This document shows positions 50,333-58,891 of a stretch of DNA of 64,000 bases, piece after piece. The notes beneath the pieces were generated by a model. It was not told the origin of the DNA, did no database searches, and saw nothing but the letters and a program-made list of their open reading frames with translations. The stretch's first letter is position 1; each line of letters opens with the position of its first letter. The stretch is from PALSA-612 sp963773055 (lineage in GTDB: Bacteria > Actinomycetota > Thermoleophilia > Gaiellales > Gaiellaceae). The stretch lies in assembly GCA_963773055.1 (NCBI GenBank), contig CAVYZL010000003.1, positions 558,001 through 622,000 on the forward strand. The letters are read 5' to 3'. The position numbers were made by a program, and so were the translations under genes.

Positions 50333-51067
50333 TCAAGTCTCTGCCGGCAGACCCTTACGCGACCATTCGCTCCACGAGCCCGGATAGAGGCGTGCGTCCC
50401 TGCGGCCCGCTCGATGAAGCGCGAGCAGCGGCACGCAGGCGGCGACGCCGGAGCCGCAATAGGTGACGATCTCGTCCGCGTCGAGCAGCTCCGGTGGGAC
50501 GGTCGCACCGAGGCGGGCAGGCACGCTGATCGCGCCCGGGATATGTCCTGCGACGGGATCGAGGCCGAGCGCCTCGCCGCGGTAGCGATCAGCCGGGCGA
50601 GCATCGACGAGCACGAGACTCGGGTCGCCGAGCCGCTCGAGGATCTCCTCGGTCGTCGCGACGTCGTCGCTCCGCTCGCGCGCTACGAACTCCGCCGGCT
50701 CGATCGTCTCCTCGCCCTCCGCGAGCGGGCCGAGCCAGGAGGGGAGCGCGCCGCCGAGCACGCCGACGGCCTCGTGGCCGAAGTGGCGGAGCAGCCACCA
50801 GAGCCGCGCCGCGCCGCCGCTCATGTCCTCGTCGTACGCGGCGACGAGCGTGTCCGCGCCGATCCCGGCCCGTCCGGCGCTCGCGGCGAACTGCGCGGCC
50901 GACGGGAGCGGATGGCGGCCTCCAAGCTCGGGCGGCACCGAGAGATCAGACAGATCGCTGGCGAGGTCGAGGTACGCGGCGCCCGGGATGTGGCCCGCGA
51001 GATAGCGCGCGCGGGCGCCAGCCGGATCCGCGAGGTCGTAGCGACAGTCGGCAAAACGCACGCCCAC
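50333..51067 (-). CDS. Two-domain rhodanese (sulfurtransferase)
   Basis: 244 aa. Two rhodanese modules: an inactive N-terminal one (FADCRYDLADPAGARARYLAGHIPGAAYLDLASDLS) and a C-terminal catalytic one (VLVDARPADRYRGEALGLDPVAGHIPGAISVPA...EIVTYCGSGVAACVPLLALH). The active Cys sits in CGSGVAA, close to the CGSGVTA of 3-mercaptopyruvate/thiosulfate sulfurtransferases. Moves sulfane sulfur to cyanide or thiols. GTG start. Stands alone upstream of the trp leader. Confidence 0.9.
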   Translation of the reverse strand: MGVRFADCRYDLADPAGARARYLAGHIPGAAYLDLASDLSDLSVPPELGGRHPLPSAAQFAASAGRAGIGADTLVAAYDEDMSGGAARLWWLLRHFGHEAVGVLGGALPSWLGPLAEGEETIEPAEFVARERSDDVATTEEILERLGDPSLVLVDARPADRYRGEALGLDPVAGHIPGAISVPARLGATVPPELLDADEIVTYCGSGVAACVPLLALHRAGRRDARLYPGSWSEWSRKGLPAET

Positions 51068-51233
51068 GGGCCAAGCCTAGCCTCGGAAATCCGTGTTGAG
51101 CCATCCGGCGTCGGCTGCTAAGGTGGCCAGCGCGATGTTGCTCTTCGGCTGACACCCGTCGTCCCGCGCGCCGCCCGGTTCGCCGGGGAGCGCTGCCCGT
51201 GTCCCGCCGTTCGAATCTCTTCAGGAGCATCGC

Positions 51234-52040
51234 ATGTACGCAGTCGAAGTCGAAAGCTTGCGCAAGGAGTTCCGCCGTCGCCGGCGCGGTCGCCGGCGCG
51301 TGTCCTTCCCGGCGCTGAAGGGCCTCTCGTTCACGCTCGACAAGGGTGAGACCGTCGCCATCCTCGGCCAGAACGGCTCGGGGAAGTCGACGCTCGTGCG
51401 GCTGCTCTCGACGTTGCTCCTGCCGGACGGTGGTACGGCGCGCGTCTTCGGGCACGACGTCGTGACGGAGCAGAGGGCCGTGCGGAAGCTCGTCAACCGG
51501 GTGTCGGTCGAGGCCTCCTTCTTCAAGAAGATGTCCGCGGCCGAGAACCTCAGCTACGCGGCGCGCTACTACGGCATGACGTCGCGCCAGACGCGCGGCG
51601 AGATCCCGCGCATCCTCGACCGCGTCGGCTTCCCGTCGGACCGGCGGAACGAGTCGATGGAGAACCTGTCGCGTGGCATGCAGCAGAAGGTCGCGCTCGC
51701 GCGCGCGCTGCTCACGTCGCCCGTGCTCTTGCTCCTCGACGAGCCGACGACGGGCCTCGACCCACGGTCGAAGCTGGAGGTGCAGAAGTTCGTTCGCGAG
51801 ATCCGGGAAACCCACGAGTCGACGATCCTGCTCTGCACGCACGACCTCGCGGAGGCGGAGTCGCTCGCGGACCGGGTCGGGATCCTCGACCGGGGGGAGC
51901 TGCTCTGCCTGCTGCCCTCCGACGAGCTGAAGCGGCTGTACGACGCGGAGACGCTCGAGGAGGCGTTCTTCTCCGCCACCGGCCGGGCGTTCGAGGAGGA
52001 GATGGACGAGGACGACGCGGAGAGGGAGGTGTTCGCATGA
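51234..52040 (+). CDS. ABC transporter ATPase (exporter 1)
   Basis: 268 aa. Walker A GQNGSGKSTL, signature LSRGMQQKVALARAL, Walker B LLLLDEPTTGLD and H-loop CTHD. The layout (FPALKGLSFTLDKGETVAILG) is of the NatA/ABC-2 export type. Arg-rich stretch at 14-22 and an acidic C-tail. TTGAGC/TAAGGT with 17-bp spacing (51095-51123) is a plausible promoter. Pairs with the ABC-2 permease that follows. Confidence 0.9.
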   Translation: MYAVEVESLRKEFRRRRRGRRRVSFPALKGLSFTLDKGETVAILGQNGSGKSTLVRLLSTLLLPDGGTARVFGHDVVTEQRAVRKLVNRVSVEASFFKKMSAAENLSYAARYYGMTSRQTRGEIPRILDRVGFPSDRRNESMENLSRGMQQKVALARALLTSPVLLLLDEPTTGLDPRSKLEVQKFVREIRETHESTILLCTHDLAEAESLADRVGILDRGELLCLLPSDELKRLYDAETLEEAFFSATGRAFEEEMDEDDAEREVFA

Positions 52041-52108
52041 GCGGCGTAGGCTCGACGGAGCCGCCAAAGAGCGGAGCGCCGGCTTTGCCGGCGTGGGAGC
52101 GGAAATGA
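52037..52108 (+). other. Short coupled reading frame, or misframed permease N-terminus
   Basis: An ATG overlapping the ATPase stop (ATGA) opens a 23-codon frame (MSGVGSTEPPKSGAPALPAWERK) whose stop overlaps the permease ATG (ATGA). It is either a tiny coupling peptide or the true permease N-terminus separated by an indel. It contains GCCGGC-TTT-GCCGGC. Confidence 0.3.
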
Positions 52109-52941
52109 GGGCGATACTTGGATCGATGCGCGCGGAGCTCGTCGGCGCGGGAGGCGTCGTCGAGCGCAACGCGTATCTCACGAAGCGCTACATCTGGTGG
52201 GACGTGGCGTGGTTCGTCTGGACCATCGCCAACACGCTCACGATCGTCTTCATCGCGAAGGGCATCGAGGCGTCCGGGGGGACGCTGAACGTCGAGGAGA
52301 CGATGACGACGCTCCTGATCGGCGCCGTCGTCTGGGCCTACCTCGGGATCCTGTTTGCGTTCCTGATGGAGACGGTCGCCTGGGAGCGCTGGGAGGGGAC
52401 GATCGAGTACACCTTCATGGCGCCGCTGTCCCGGGCCATGCATCTGGCCGGCCAGGGCGTGTTCGCGATCATCTACGGGCTGATCCGCGCGCTGTTCCTC
52501 TACGCGGTCTGCGCCTTCCTGTTCTTCGATCTCGCCACGCCGGACGCGAACTACGCGGCGGCGTTCGTGATCCTCGTCGTGTCGTCGATCTCGTTCATCG
52601 GCATCGGGATGATGATGTCGGTGCTGCCGCTGATCTCGCCAGAGAAGGGCACGCAGCTCGGCTTCGTCGCGCAGGGCACGCTGCTCGTCGTCTCGGGCGT
52701 CTACTACCCGGTCTCGGTGTTGCCCGAGTGGATGCAGTGGCTCGCGAAGTTCTCGCCGGCGACGTATGCGCTCGACGGGGTTCGCGCCGCGATCCTCGAC
52801 GGCGCGGCTCTAAGCACGCTCTGGAGCGACATCTGGCCGCTGCTCCTGATCGGCGTCATCTCGATCCCGCTCGGGCTCTGGATCTTCGCTCGCGGCGAGC
52901 GATACGCGAAGCAGCACGGAAAGCTCAAGCGAAGCGGATGA
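52105..52941 (+). CDS. ABC-2 type permease (exporter 1)
   Basis: 278 aa, six predicted helices: KRYIWWDVAWFVWTIANTLTIVFIAKG, LLIGAVVWAYLGILFAFLMETVAWERWEGTIEYTFMAPLSRAMHL (conserved E..GT.E segment), IIYGLIRALFLYAVCAFLFF, AAFVILVVSSISFIGIGMMMSVLPL, and GVYYPVSVLPEWMQWLAKFSPATYALDGVRAAIL. The signature of ABC-2 exporters for lipids, drugs or polysaccharides; cargo unknown. GGAG upstream of the ATG. ATGA overlap with the next ATPase. Confidence 0.86.
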   Translation: MRAILGSMRAELVGAGGVVERNAYLTKRYIWWDVAWFVWTIANTLTIVFIAKGIEASGGTLNVEETMTTLLIGAVVWAYLGILFAFLMETVAWERWEGTIEYTFMAPLSRAMHLAGQGVFAIIYGLIRALFLYAVCAFLFFDLATPDANYAAAFVILVVSSISFIGIGMMMSVLPLISPEKGTQLGFVAQGTLLVVSGVYYPVSVLPEWMQWLAKFSPATYALDGVRAAILDGAALSTLWSDIWPLLLIGVISIPLGLWIFARGERYAKQHGKLKRSG

Positions 52942-53912
52942 CGGCTGCCGTCCACGTCGAGGGGCTCGTCAAGACGTTCTCGGTGCCGGAGCGGGAGGCG
53001 GGCCTGCGCCACGCGGCGAAGGGCCTCTTCCGGCGGACGATGCGTGAGGTGCGCGCCGTCCATGGCATCTCGTTCGACATCGAGCCGGGCGAGGTGGTCG
53101 GCTTCCTCGGTCCGAACGGCGCGGGGAAGACGACGACGCTGAAGATGCTGTCCGGGCTGCTCTACCCGACCTCGGGCGAGGCGCTCGTGCTCGGCCGCGT
53201 GCCGTCGAAGCGCGAACGTGAGCTCCTCCGCTGGATCACGCTCGTCATGGGCAACCGCAACCAGCTCCAGTGGGACCTGCCGGCCCTTGACTCGTTCGAG
53301 CTCAACCGCGCCATCTACCGCCTACCGCGCGAGCAGTTCACGGAGACGCGCGACGAGCTGATCGAGCTGCTCGACATCTCAGATCTGGTGAACAAGCCCG
53401 TGCGGAACCTCTCGCTCGGCGAACGGATGAAGGTCGAGATCGTGGGCTCGCTGCTCCACCTCCCGCAAGTGCTCTTCCTCGACGAGCCGACGATCGGTCT
53501 CGACGTGACGATGCAGAAGCGGATCCGCTCCTTCGTCGCCGAGTACAACCGCCGCCACGGCGCCACTGTGCTGCTTACGAGCCACTACATGGCGGACGTC
53601 GAGGCGCTGTGCAAGCGCGTGATCGTCATCCACCACGGCGTGATCCGCTACGACGGCCCGCTCACCGGGTTGGCGGAGACGTTCGCGGCGTACAAGACCA
53701 TCGGCGTCGCCCTCGCCAACGGGAAGGCGGATCTCACGGCGTACGGCGACGTCATCCACCGCGACGGTGACTGGGTCTCGATGCGCGTGCCCAAGGCCCA
53801 GACGTCCGAGGTCGCCGCTCGTCTGCTCTCCGAGCAGCAGGTGCTCGATCTGACAATCGAAGACCCGCCGATCGAAGACGTGATCGAGCTTGTCTTCGCC
53901 CAGCCGAAATGA
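52938..53912 (+). CDS. ABC transporter ATPase (exporter 2)
   Basis: 324 aa. Starts at the ATG overlapping the permease stop. Walker A GPNGAGKTTT, Q-loop region VMGNRNQLQWDLPALDSF, signature LSLGERMKVEIVGSLLH, Walker B VLFLDEPTIGLD, H-loop TSHY. The GNRNQLQWDLP segment and a ~75-residue C-terminal domain are typical of ATPases working with DUF990-type ABC-2 permeases, two of which follow. Confidence 0.9.
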   Translation: MTAAVHVEGLVKTFSVPEREAGLRHAAKGLFRRTMREVRAVHGISFDIEPGEVVGFLGPNGAGKTTTLKMLSGLLYPTSGEALVLGRVPSKRERELLRWITLVMGNRNQLQWDLPALDSFELNRAIYRLPREQFTETRDELIELLDISDLVNKPVRNLSLGERMKVEIVGSLLHLPQVLFLDEPTIGLDVTMQKRIRSFVAEYNRRHGATVLLTSHYMADVEALCKRVIVIHHGVIRYDGPLTGLAETFAAYKTIGVALANGKADLTAYGDVIHRDGDWVSMRVPKAQTSEVAARLLSEQQVLDLTIEDPPIEDVIELVFAQPK

Positions 53913-54767
53913 GCACCGCCGCCGCTCCCGCACGTGTCGGGGAAGCCGGCCGCATCCGCTCGATGGTCGACTTCTATCTGACGACCATGCGGACTGCGAT
54001 CTCGGCGCAGTTCCAGTACCGCGTCTCCAACTACTTCTACATGCTCGGGATGGTCGCCGAGCCGGTGATCTACCTCGTCGTCTGGTCGACGATCGCCGAC
54101 CAGTCGGGCGGCTCGGTGCAGGGCATCACGGCGGGCGAGTTCGCCGCGTACTACATCGTCTGGACGCTCGTTCGCAACATGAACATCGTCTTCGCCGCGC
54201 CTGCGTGGGAGTGGCGGATCCGGGAGGGACAGCTCTCGGGGTGGCTGCTCCGCCCGGTGCAGCCGCTGCACTACGACATCGCGTACTTCGCCGGCATGAA
54301 GGTCGTCGTGATCGCGCTCTGGATCCCGATCGGAGTGGCGCTGACGATGATCTTCAATCCGACGTTCGTGCTGACTGCGGAGAAGATCGGGGTCTTCTTC
54401 GTCGCCATCTGGGGCGCCTATCTAATCCGGACGATGTTCATGTCGGCCCTCGGCATGGTGTGTTTCTGGACCACCCGCGGCGCAGCGATCTTCGACCTCT
54501 GGATGATGATCGAGCTCCTGCTCTCCGGCCGGCTCGTGCCGCTGCCGCTGATGCCCGATTGGGTGCAGACGCTGGCCATGTTCCTGCCCTTCCAGTGGGC
54601 CTTCTACTTCCCGATCGAGTGCCTCGCCGGCGATCTCTCGTCGGTGGAGCTGCTGCGCGGCCTTGGCGCGCAGGTGTTCTGGATCCTGTCGGGTTCGCGG
54701 CCTTCCGCCTCGTCTGGCGGCCGCCATTCGACGGTACTCGGCGGTCGGGAATATGATACACGGCTGA
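53909..54767 (+). CDS. ABC-2 family permease, subunit 1 (two 3' indels)
   Basis: About 286 aa, six helices, DUF990/ABC-2 6-TM type: AQFQYRVSNYFYMLGMVAEPVIYLVVW, EFAAYYIVWTLVRNMNIVFAAPAWEWRIREGQLSGWLLRPVQPLHYD, ALGMVCFWTTRGAAIFDLWMMIELLLSGRLVPL. Near 54687 one base is missing, after which the expected GFAAFRLVW appears in another frame; a second missing base near 54720 restores AIRRYSAVGN and the TGA at 54765. As given, the frame reads through into the next permease, a probable artefact (length 287 codons minus 2). Confidence 0.78.
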
Positions 54768-54778
54768 GAGTCACCTGG

Positions 54779-55540
54779 TTGTTTCTCAAGGTCGGCGTGC
54801 TGAACGAGCTCCAGTACCGCGTCAACTTCTTCGTCAGCCTGCTCCAGTCGCTGATTCAGGTCGTGACGGGGCTCGTCGTGCTCGCGCTCGTCTACTCGCA
54901 CACGACTGAGCTGAACGGCTGGACGCAGCCGGAGCTCTTGTGCCTGCTCGGCATCCAGATCCTGCTCGGCGGCGTGATCCGGACGTTCATCCAACCGAAC
55001 ATGAATCAGCTGATGGAGGACGTCCAGCAAGGGACGCTCGACTACGCGCTGACGAAGCCGGAGGACGCGCAGGTGCTCGTGAGCGTGCGCCGGTTCCAGA
55101 TCTGGCAAGCCGTTGACATCGTCTCCGGGCTGATCCTGCTCGCCGTCGGCATTAGCGATCTCACGACCGGCATCGGTCTTGCCAACGTAGCCTCGTTCCT
55201 CTTCGCCTTGGTGGTCGGGACGACGATGATCTACTGCTTCTGGCTCGTGATGACGACCGGCGCGTTCTGGATCGTCCGCATGGAGAACATCGCGGAGCTC
55301 TTCGACGGCGTCTACTTCACCGGGCGCTTCCCGACCGGCATCTACCCGCCCTGGCTCCGTTTCAGGGTGACGTTCCTCGTCCCGATCGCGTTCGCGGTCA
55401 CGGTTCCCGCCGAGGCGATCACGTCGCGCCTGGACTGGCAGACGATGCTCGTTGCGATCGTCTTCGCGATCGTGCTCGCCGGGTTCACGCGGTGGTTCTG
55501 GCGCTATGGCCTCAAGAACTACACGGGCGCAAGTGCCTGA
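54779..55540 (+). CDS. ABC-2 family permease, subunit 2
   Basis: 253 aa from the TTG at 54779 (a CTG at 54764 is an alternative). Six helices: FLKVGVLNELQYRVNFFVSLLQSLIQVVTGLVVLALVYSH, LLCLLGIQILLGGVIRTFIQPNMNQLMEDVQQGTLDYALTKPEDAQVLVSVR, VMTTGAFWIVRMENIAELFDGVYFTGRFP. Same family as the preceding permease; together they form a heterodimeric channel with the exporter 2 ATPase. It currently shares an open frame with subunit 1 because of indels upstream. Cargo unknown. Confidence 0.8.
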   Translation: MFLKVGVLNELQYRVNFFVSLLQSLIQVVTGLVVLALVYSHTTELNGWTQPELLCLLGIQILLGGVIRTFIQPNMNQLMEDVQQGTLDYALTKPEDAQVLVSVRRFQIWQAVDIVSGLILLAVGISDLTTGIGLANVASFLFALVVGTTMIYCFWLVMTTGAFWIVRMENIAELFDGVYFTGRFPTGIYPPWLRFRVTFLVPIAFAVTVPAEAITSRLDWQTMLVAIVFAIVLAGFTRWFWRYGLKNYTGASA

Positions 55541-56324
55541 AGCGCAAACATGGCATTACGGCCTTGTCGCGCGGTGGTGGGCGGAGTTCAACGTCGACGG
55601 ACCGGAGATCGACTACTTTCGACCGTTCGTCGAAGCGGGCCAGCCCGCGCTCGACGCCGGTTGTGGGACCGGCCGCCTCCTCATCCCTTACCTCCGCGAC
55701 GGGCTCGACGTCGACGGCTGCGACGTCTCACCCGACATGCTGAGCTTCTGTCGCGAACGGGCTGACGGTGAAGGGCTTCGAGCGCCGAGCCTCTACGCCC
55801 AGGCGCTCCACGAGCTCGACGTGCCGCGCCGGTATCGCACCATCATCGTTTGCGGCGCGCTGGGCCTCGGCGCCTCGGACCTGCCGAGCGCCCTCGGCCG
55901 CTTGTACGACCACCTGGAGCCCGGCGGCCTGCTCGTGGCAGATAACGAGGTCCCGTACGCTGCTGTTGGCTGGAAGTACTGGCGCAGGGAAGAACGCGGG
56001 GAGCTGCCGCGTCCCTGGCGAGACGAGGGTGACCGACGCCGGCTCCCGGACGGCGACGAGCTCGAGCTTCGCTCGCGGATAGTGGACGTGGATCCGCATG
56101 CCCAGCGGGTGTCGCTCGACATTCGGGCGCTTCTCTGGCGGCACGGCGAGCTCGAGGCCGAAGAGGAGCACGCGCTGACGATGACGAGCTACTTCACCCG
56201 CGAGGTCGAGCTCGAGCTAGCGGTGGCGGGATTCGTCGATGTCGAGGTCCGCGGCGGCTACGAAGATCGCCCGCCGACGCGAGACGACGACTTCGTCGTC
56301 TTCCTGGCCCGAAAGCCTGCTTAG
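55533..56324 (+). CDS. Class I SAM-dependent methyltransferase
   Basis: 263 aa from the GTG at 55533, overlapping the permease end by 8 bp; an ATG at 55506 would add 9 residues. TWHYGLVARWWAEFNVDGPEIDYFRPFVEAGQPALDAGCGTGRLLIPYLRDGLDVDGCDVSPDMLSFCRERA contains motif I (LDAGCGTG) and the acidic SAM-binding VDGCDVS. Later LYDHLEPGGLLVADN and a WRH-rich C-terminal half. Small-molecule methyltransferase of unknown substrate. Confidence 0.85.
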   Translation: MPEAQTWHYGLVARWWAEFNVDGPEIDYFRPFVEAGQPALDAGCGTGRLLIPYLRDGLDVDGCDVSPDMLSFCRERADGEGLRAPSLYAQALHELDVPRRYRTIIVCGALGLGASDLPSALGRLYDHLEPGGLLVADNEVPYAAVGWKYWRREERGELPRPWRDEGDRRRLPDGDELELRSRIVDVDPHAQRVSLDIRALLWRHGELEAEEEHALTMTSYFTREVELELAVAGFVDVEVRGGYEDRPPTRDDDFVVFLARKPA

Positions 56325-56325
56325 C

Positions 56326-57162
56326 TCACGTGCGGTGGGTCGTGGCGTACACGTCGCCGAAGAACCGACCGTCCCGGGGCAGGCCATCGAGAAGCGCGAC
56401 GATCGACTCGAACGGTCTCCAACGGTCCCAGACGAGATGCCACGTCTCCCCCGCGGAGAAGTTGAACCTCGTCATGCCCAGCGACCGCAGGTGGTCGACA
56501 CAGCGAAGCGCGACGTCGGCGTATTCCGGCGTGCACTCGAATGACACGGCCGGCAGCGGCTGCGAGAGCCCTGCGAGGACCTCTCGCTCGTAGCCCTCGA
56601 CGTCGATCTTGCAGAAGCTCGGAACCCCGTGGCGCTCGATCATCGCGTCGAGCGTGTCGACCCGCACGCTGATCGTCTGGCCCCACTGACGAGCGGCGAA
56701 CCGGCCGGAGCTGCGGACGCGTTCGATCCACTCGGGGGCCATGCTGGAGAGCACGTCGTGATCGGCGATGTGCATCTCAGCGCGACCAGCGGAAGCGCCC
56801 AGGCCGATCTCCTCGACGATCAGCCGGGGATCGTCGAACAGCCTCAGTCGCGCGACGCAGGCCGGTTGAGGCTCGACCGCGACGACCGTCGCGCCAAGCG
56901 AGAGGAAGATCTCGACTCGTGTGCCGACGTTCGCGCCGACATCGAAGCAGAGCGACCTCCGTCCGACGAACTGGGAGTAGAAGCGCCGGCCGTTCCGTGC
57001 GTGTCGGCGACGTCGGAGTGCGCGCGCCCAGTCGGCCCGTGTCTCCATCGCGATGTCGTGCGTGACCCGCACCACTCGCGCACCGAAAGAAGGCCTTCGC
57101 GCGCGGTCGATCCTACGCGCCGACTGGGAGGTGGACATCCCGCCGAAGGATGTCGCGCCCAT
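56326..57162 (-). CDS. FkbM family methyltransferase
   Basis: 278 aa. CFDVGANVGTRVEIFLSLGATVVAVEPQPACVARL (motif I and the VEP strand), then FCKIDVEGYEREVLAGLSQPLPAVSFECTPE, the FkbM hallmark KIDVEGxE. O-methylation of sugars or secondary metabolites in known members. The long polar N-terminus (1-70) is uncertain; a later ATG (57138 or within METRADW) could be the start. Convergent with the previous methyltransferase (1-bp gap). Confidence 0.85.
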   Translation of the reverse strand: MGATSFGGMSTSQSARRIDRARRPSFGARVVRVTHDIAMETRADWARALRRRRHARNGRRFYSQFVGRRSLCFDVGANVGTRVEIFLSLGATVVAVEPQPACVARLRLFDDPRLIVEEIGLGASAGRAEMHIADHDVLSSMAPEWIERVRSSGRFAARQWGQTISVRVDTLDAMIERHGVPSFCKIDVEGYEREVLAGLSQPLPAVSFECTPEYADVALRCVDHLRSLGMTRFNFSAGETWHLVWDRWRPFESIVALLDGLPRDGRFFGDVYATTHRT

Positions 57163-57246
57163 CGGACTACGGCCCCTACCGGAGCCTCCACCTCGATCCG
57201 CTCAGCTGGTGACAAATGGGGTGATGACAGCGTCGCGTCGAGACGC

Positions 57247-57252
57247 TACACT
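57247..57252 (+). promoter_or_regulatory. Putative -10 of glnA
   Basis: TACACT, with ATGACA 19 bp upstream as a weak -35. Predicts a ~64-nt leader in front of glnA that contains the terminator/antiterminator pair at 57264-57302. Confidence 0.4.
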
Positions 57253-57263
57253 CCGTTTGTCGT

Positions 57264-57302
57264 GAGGCGACGTGGCCTCGGGCATCGTGCCCGGGGCTTT
57301 TT
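57264..57302 (+). promoter_or_regulatory. Candidate glnA attenuator (terminator vs antiterminator)
   Basis: GCCTCGGGCA / TGCCCGGGGC (57275-57284 with 57288-57297, one G-T pair) followed by TTTTT is an intrinsic terminator lying only 20 bp before the glnA ATG on the same strand. GAGGC (57264-57268) can pair instead with GCCTC (57275-57279), the 5' arm of the terminator, giving a mutually exclusive antiterminator. No plus-strand gene precedes it, so it probably controls glnA. Confidence 0.5.
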
Positions 57303-57322
57303 GCATTTCTAAGGAGGTCTAG

Positions 57323-58684
57323 ATGGTGGAGACGGTGGACAGGGCGACGAGCGATCCGGCGCTCCGCGCCGACGTGCTCAAGCGGATCAAGGACGAGCAG
57401 GTCGACTTCGTGCTCCTCTGGTTCACGGACATCGAGGGGCATCTCAAGAGCTTTGCGATCACCCCCGCCGAGATCGAGGACGCTCTCGACGACGGAATGG
57501 GCTTCGACGGCTCGTCGATCACGGGCTTCAACGCGATCGAGGAGTCGGACATGGTCGCGATCCCGGACCCGACGACCTTCCAGCTGATGCCGTACTCGGA
57601 GGGCGACCGCTCGAAGGTCGCGCGGATGATCTGCGATGTGGTGACGCCGGACGGCGAGCCATACGAAGGGGACCCGCGCCACGTACTCCGGCGGGCCGTC
57701 GCGCGCATGAAGGAGATGGGCTTCGACACGTTCAACATCGGCCCTGAGCTCGAGTATTTCCTGTTCTCGAGCGCGGATGTGCCGGAGACGCTCGACGAGG
57801 GCGGTTACTTTGCGCAGACGACTCTCGACGCGGCGACGGAGCTGCGGCAGGAGACGATCCACGCGCTCGAGTCGATGGGCATTCCGGTCGAGTACGCACA
57901 CCACGAGGTCGGCCCCTCGCAGCACGAGATCGACATTCGGTTCGCGGACGCGCTGGACATGGCCGATCACGTGCTCACGTACCGGCTGATCGTGAAGGAG
58001 ATCGCAGCCAAGAACGGCGTCTACGCGACCTTCATGCCGAAGCCGATCTTCGGCGAGAACGGCTCGGGCATGCACACGCATCAGTCGCTGTTCACGGGAG
58101 GGCGCAATGCCTTCTTCGACCCGGATGACAAGTGGCACCTTTCGGATGTCGGCAAGGCGTTCATCGCCGGCCAGTTGCGCCACGCGCGCGAGATCTCGGC
58201 CGTGTTCGCCCAGTGGGTCAACTCGTACAAGCGGCTCGTCCCGGGCTACGAAGCGCCGGTGTACGTCGCCTGGTCACAGCGGAACCGCTCGGCGCTGATC
58301 CGGATCCCGCTCTACAAGCCGGGCTCCGAGCAGGCGACCCGAGCGGAGATTCGCTGTCCGGACCCGTCGTGCAACCCGTACCTCACGTTCGCCTGTCTCC
58401 TGCACGCCGGTCTCGAGGGGATCGAGCAGGGCTACGAGCTCCCCGACCCGATGGAGACGAACCTCTACCACCTGACGCCGGAGCAGAGGCGGGAGCGGGG
58501 GATCGTGTCCCTGCCGGAGACGCTCGGCGAGGCGACGGACGCCCTCGCACAGTCCGAGCTTGCGCGAAAGGCGCTCGGCAAGCACATCTTCGACCGCTAC
58601 GTCGAGCTGAAGCGCAAGGAGTGGGACGACTACCGCGTCCAGCTGACAGCCTGGGAGATGGACCGATACCTCGCGACCTTGTAG
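57323..58684 (+). CDS. glnA: Glutamine synthetase type I
   Basis: 453 aa, ATP-dependent ammonia assimilation into glutamine, dodecamer. Motifs: GFDGSSITGF, PELEYFLF (metal Glu), HHEVGPSQHEIDIRF, MPKPIFGENGSGMHTHQSL, YVAWSQRNRSALIRIPLY, and AEIRCPDPSCNPYLTFACLL. Length and the NLYHLTPEQRRERGIVSLPETL region resemble the GSI-alpha branch, not regulated by adenylylation; this is inference. AAGGAGGT ribosome site 7 nt upstream. A possible attenuator lies in the leader. Confidence 0.96.
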   Translation: MVETVDRATSDPALRADVLKRIKDEQVDFVLLWFTDIEGHLKSFAITPAEIEDALDDGMGFDGSSITGFNAIEESDMVAIPDPTTFQLMPYSEGDRSKVARMICDVVTPDGEPYEGDPRHVLRRAVARMKEMGFDTFNIGPELEYFLFSSADVPETLDEGGYFAQTTLDAATELRQETIHALESMGIPVEYAHHEVGPSQHEIDIRFADALDMADHVLTYRLIVKEIAAKNGVYATFMPKPIFGENGSGMHTHQSLFTGGRNAFFDPDDKWHLSDVGKAFIAGQLRHAREISAVFAQWVNSYKRLVPGYEAPVYVAWSQRNRSALIRIPLYKPGSEQATRAEIRCPDPSCNPYLTFACLLHAGLEGIEQGYELPDPMETNLYHLTPEQRRERGIVSLPETLGEATDALAQSELARKALGKHIFDRYVELKRKEWDDYRVQLTAWEMDRYLATL

Positions 58685-58712
58685 CGAAGCCGCACAAGCT
58701 TGCATCGTGTTC

Positions 58713-58860
58713 TAAGATCCGAGTACGCCCCGCCACTTTGCGGCGGCGGGGCTGACTGACGGCCGACTGCGAGCTGCTCTTTGGGCAGCTCGTGGTCGCT
58801 CTTGGAGCCGGAGCTCGGGACCACCACGAGGGGCGGGCCCCACCCCGTCCCCTGCGGCTA
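58713..58860 (+). other. Hairpin-rich region after glnA, possible RNA
   Basis: No gene in 58685-58891. TAAGAT (58713-58718) could be a -10. Then GCCCCGCC/GGCGGGGC (58727-58752), GAGCTGC/GCAGCTC (about 58770-58790) and GTGGTC pairing with GACCAC around a 20-nt insert. The first hairpin may be the glnA terminator (no U-tract). The density of stems suggests a small structured RNA, unproven. Confidence 0.3.
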
Positions 58861-58891
58861 CGCACGCGGCGTGTCTAAGAGAGCGGCGTAT

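Noticed and set aside
51139..51156. A five-codon upstream frame (MLLFG) before the ABC exporter as a regulatory leader peptide
   Set aside because: Too short to distinguish from chance and no terminator or ribosome-stalling structure follows.
53909..55540. A single 543-residue permease fusion
   Set aside because: Two single-base deletions near 54687 and 54720 explain the read-through; each half is a complete permease, and a TGA at 54765-54767 ends the first in the corrected frame.
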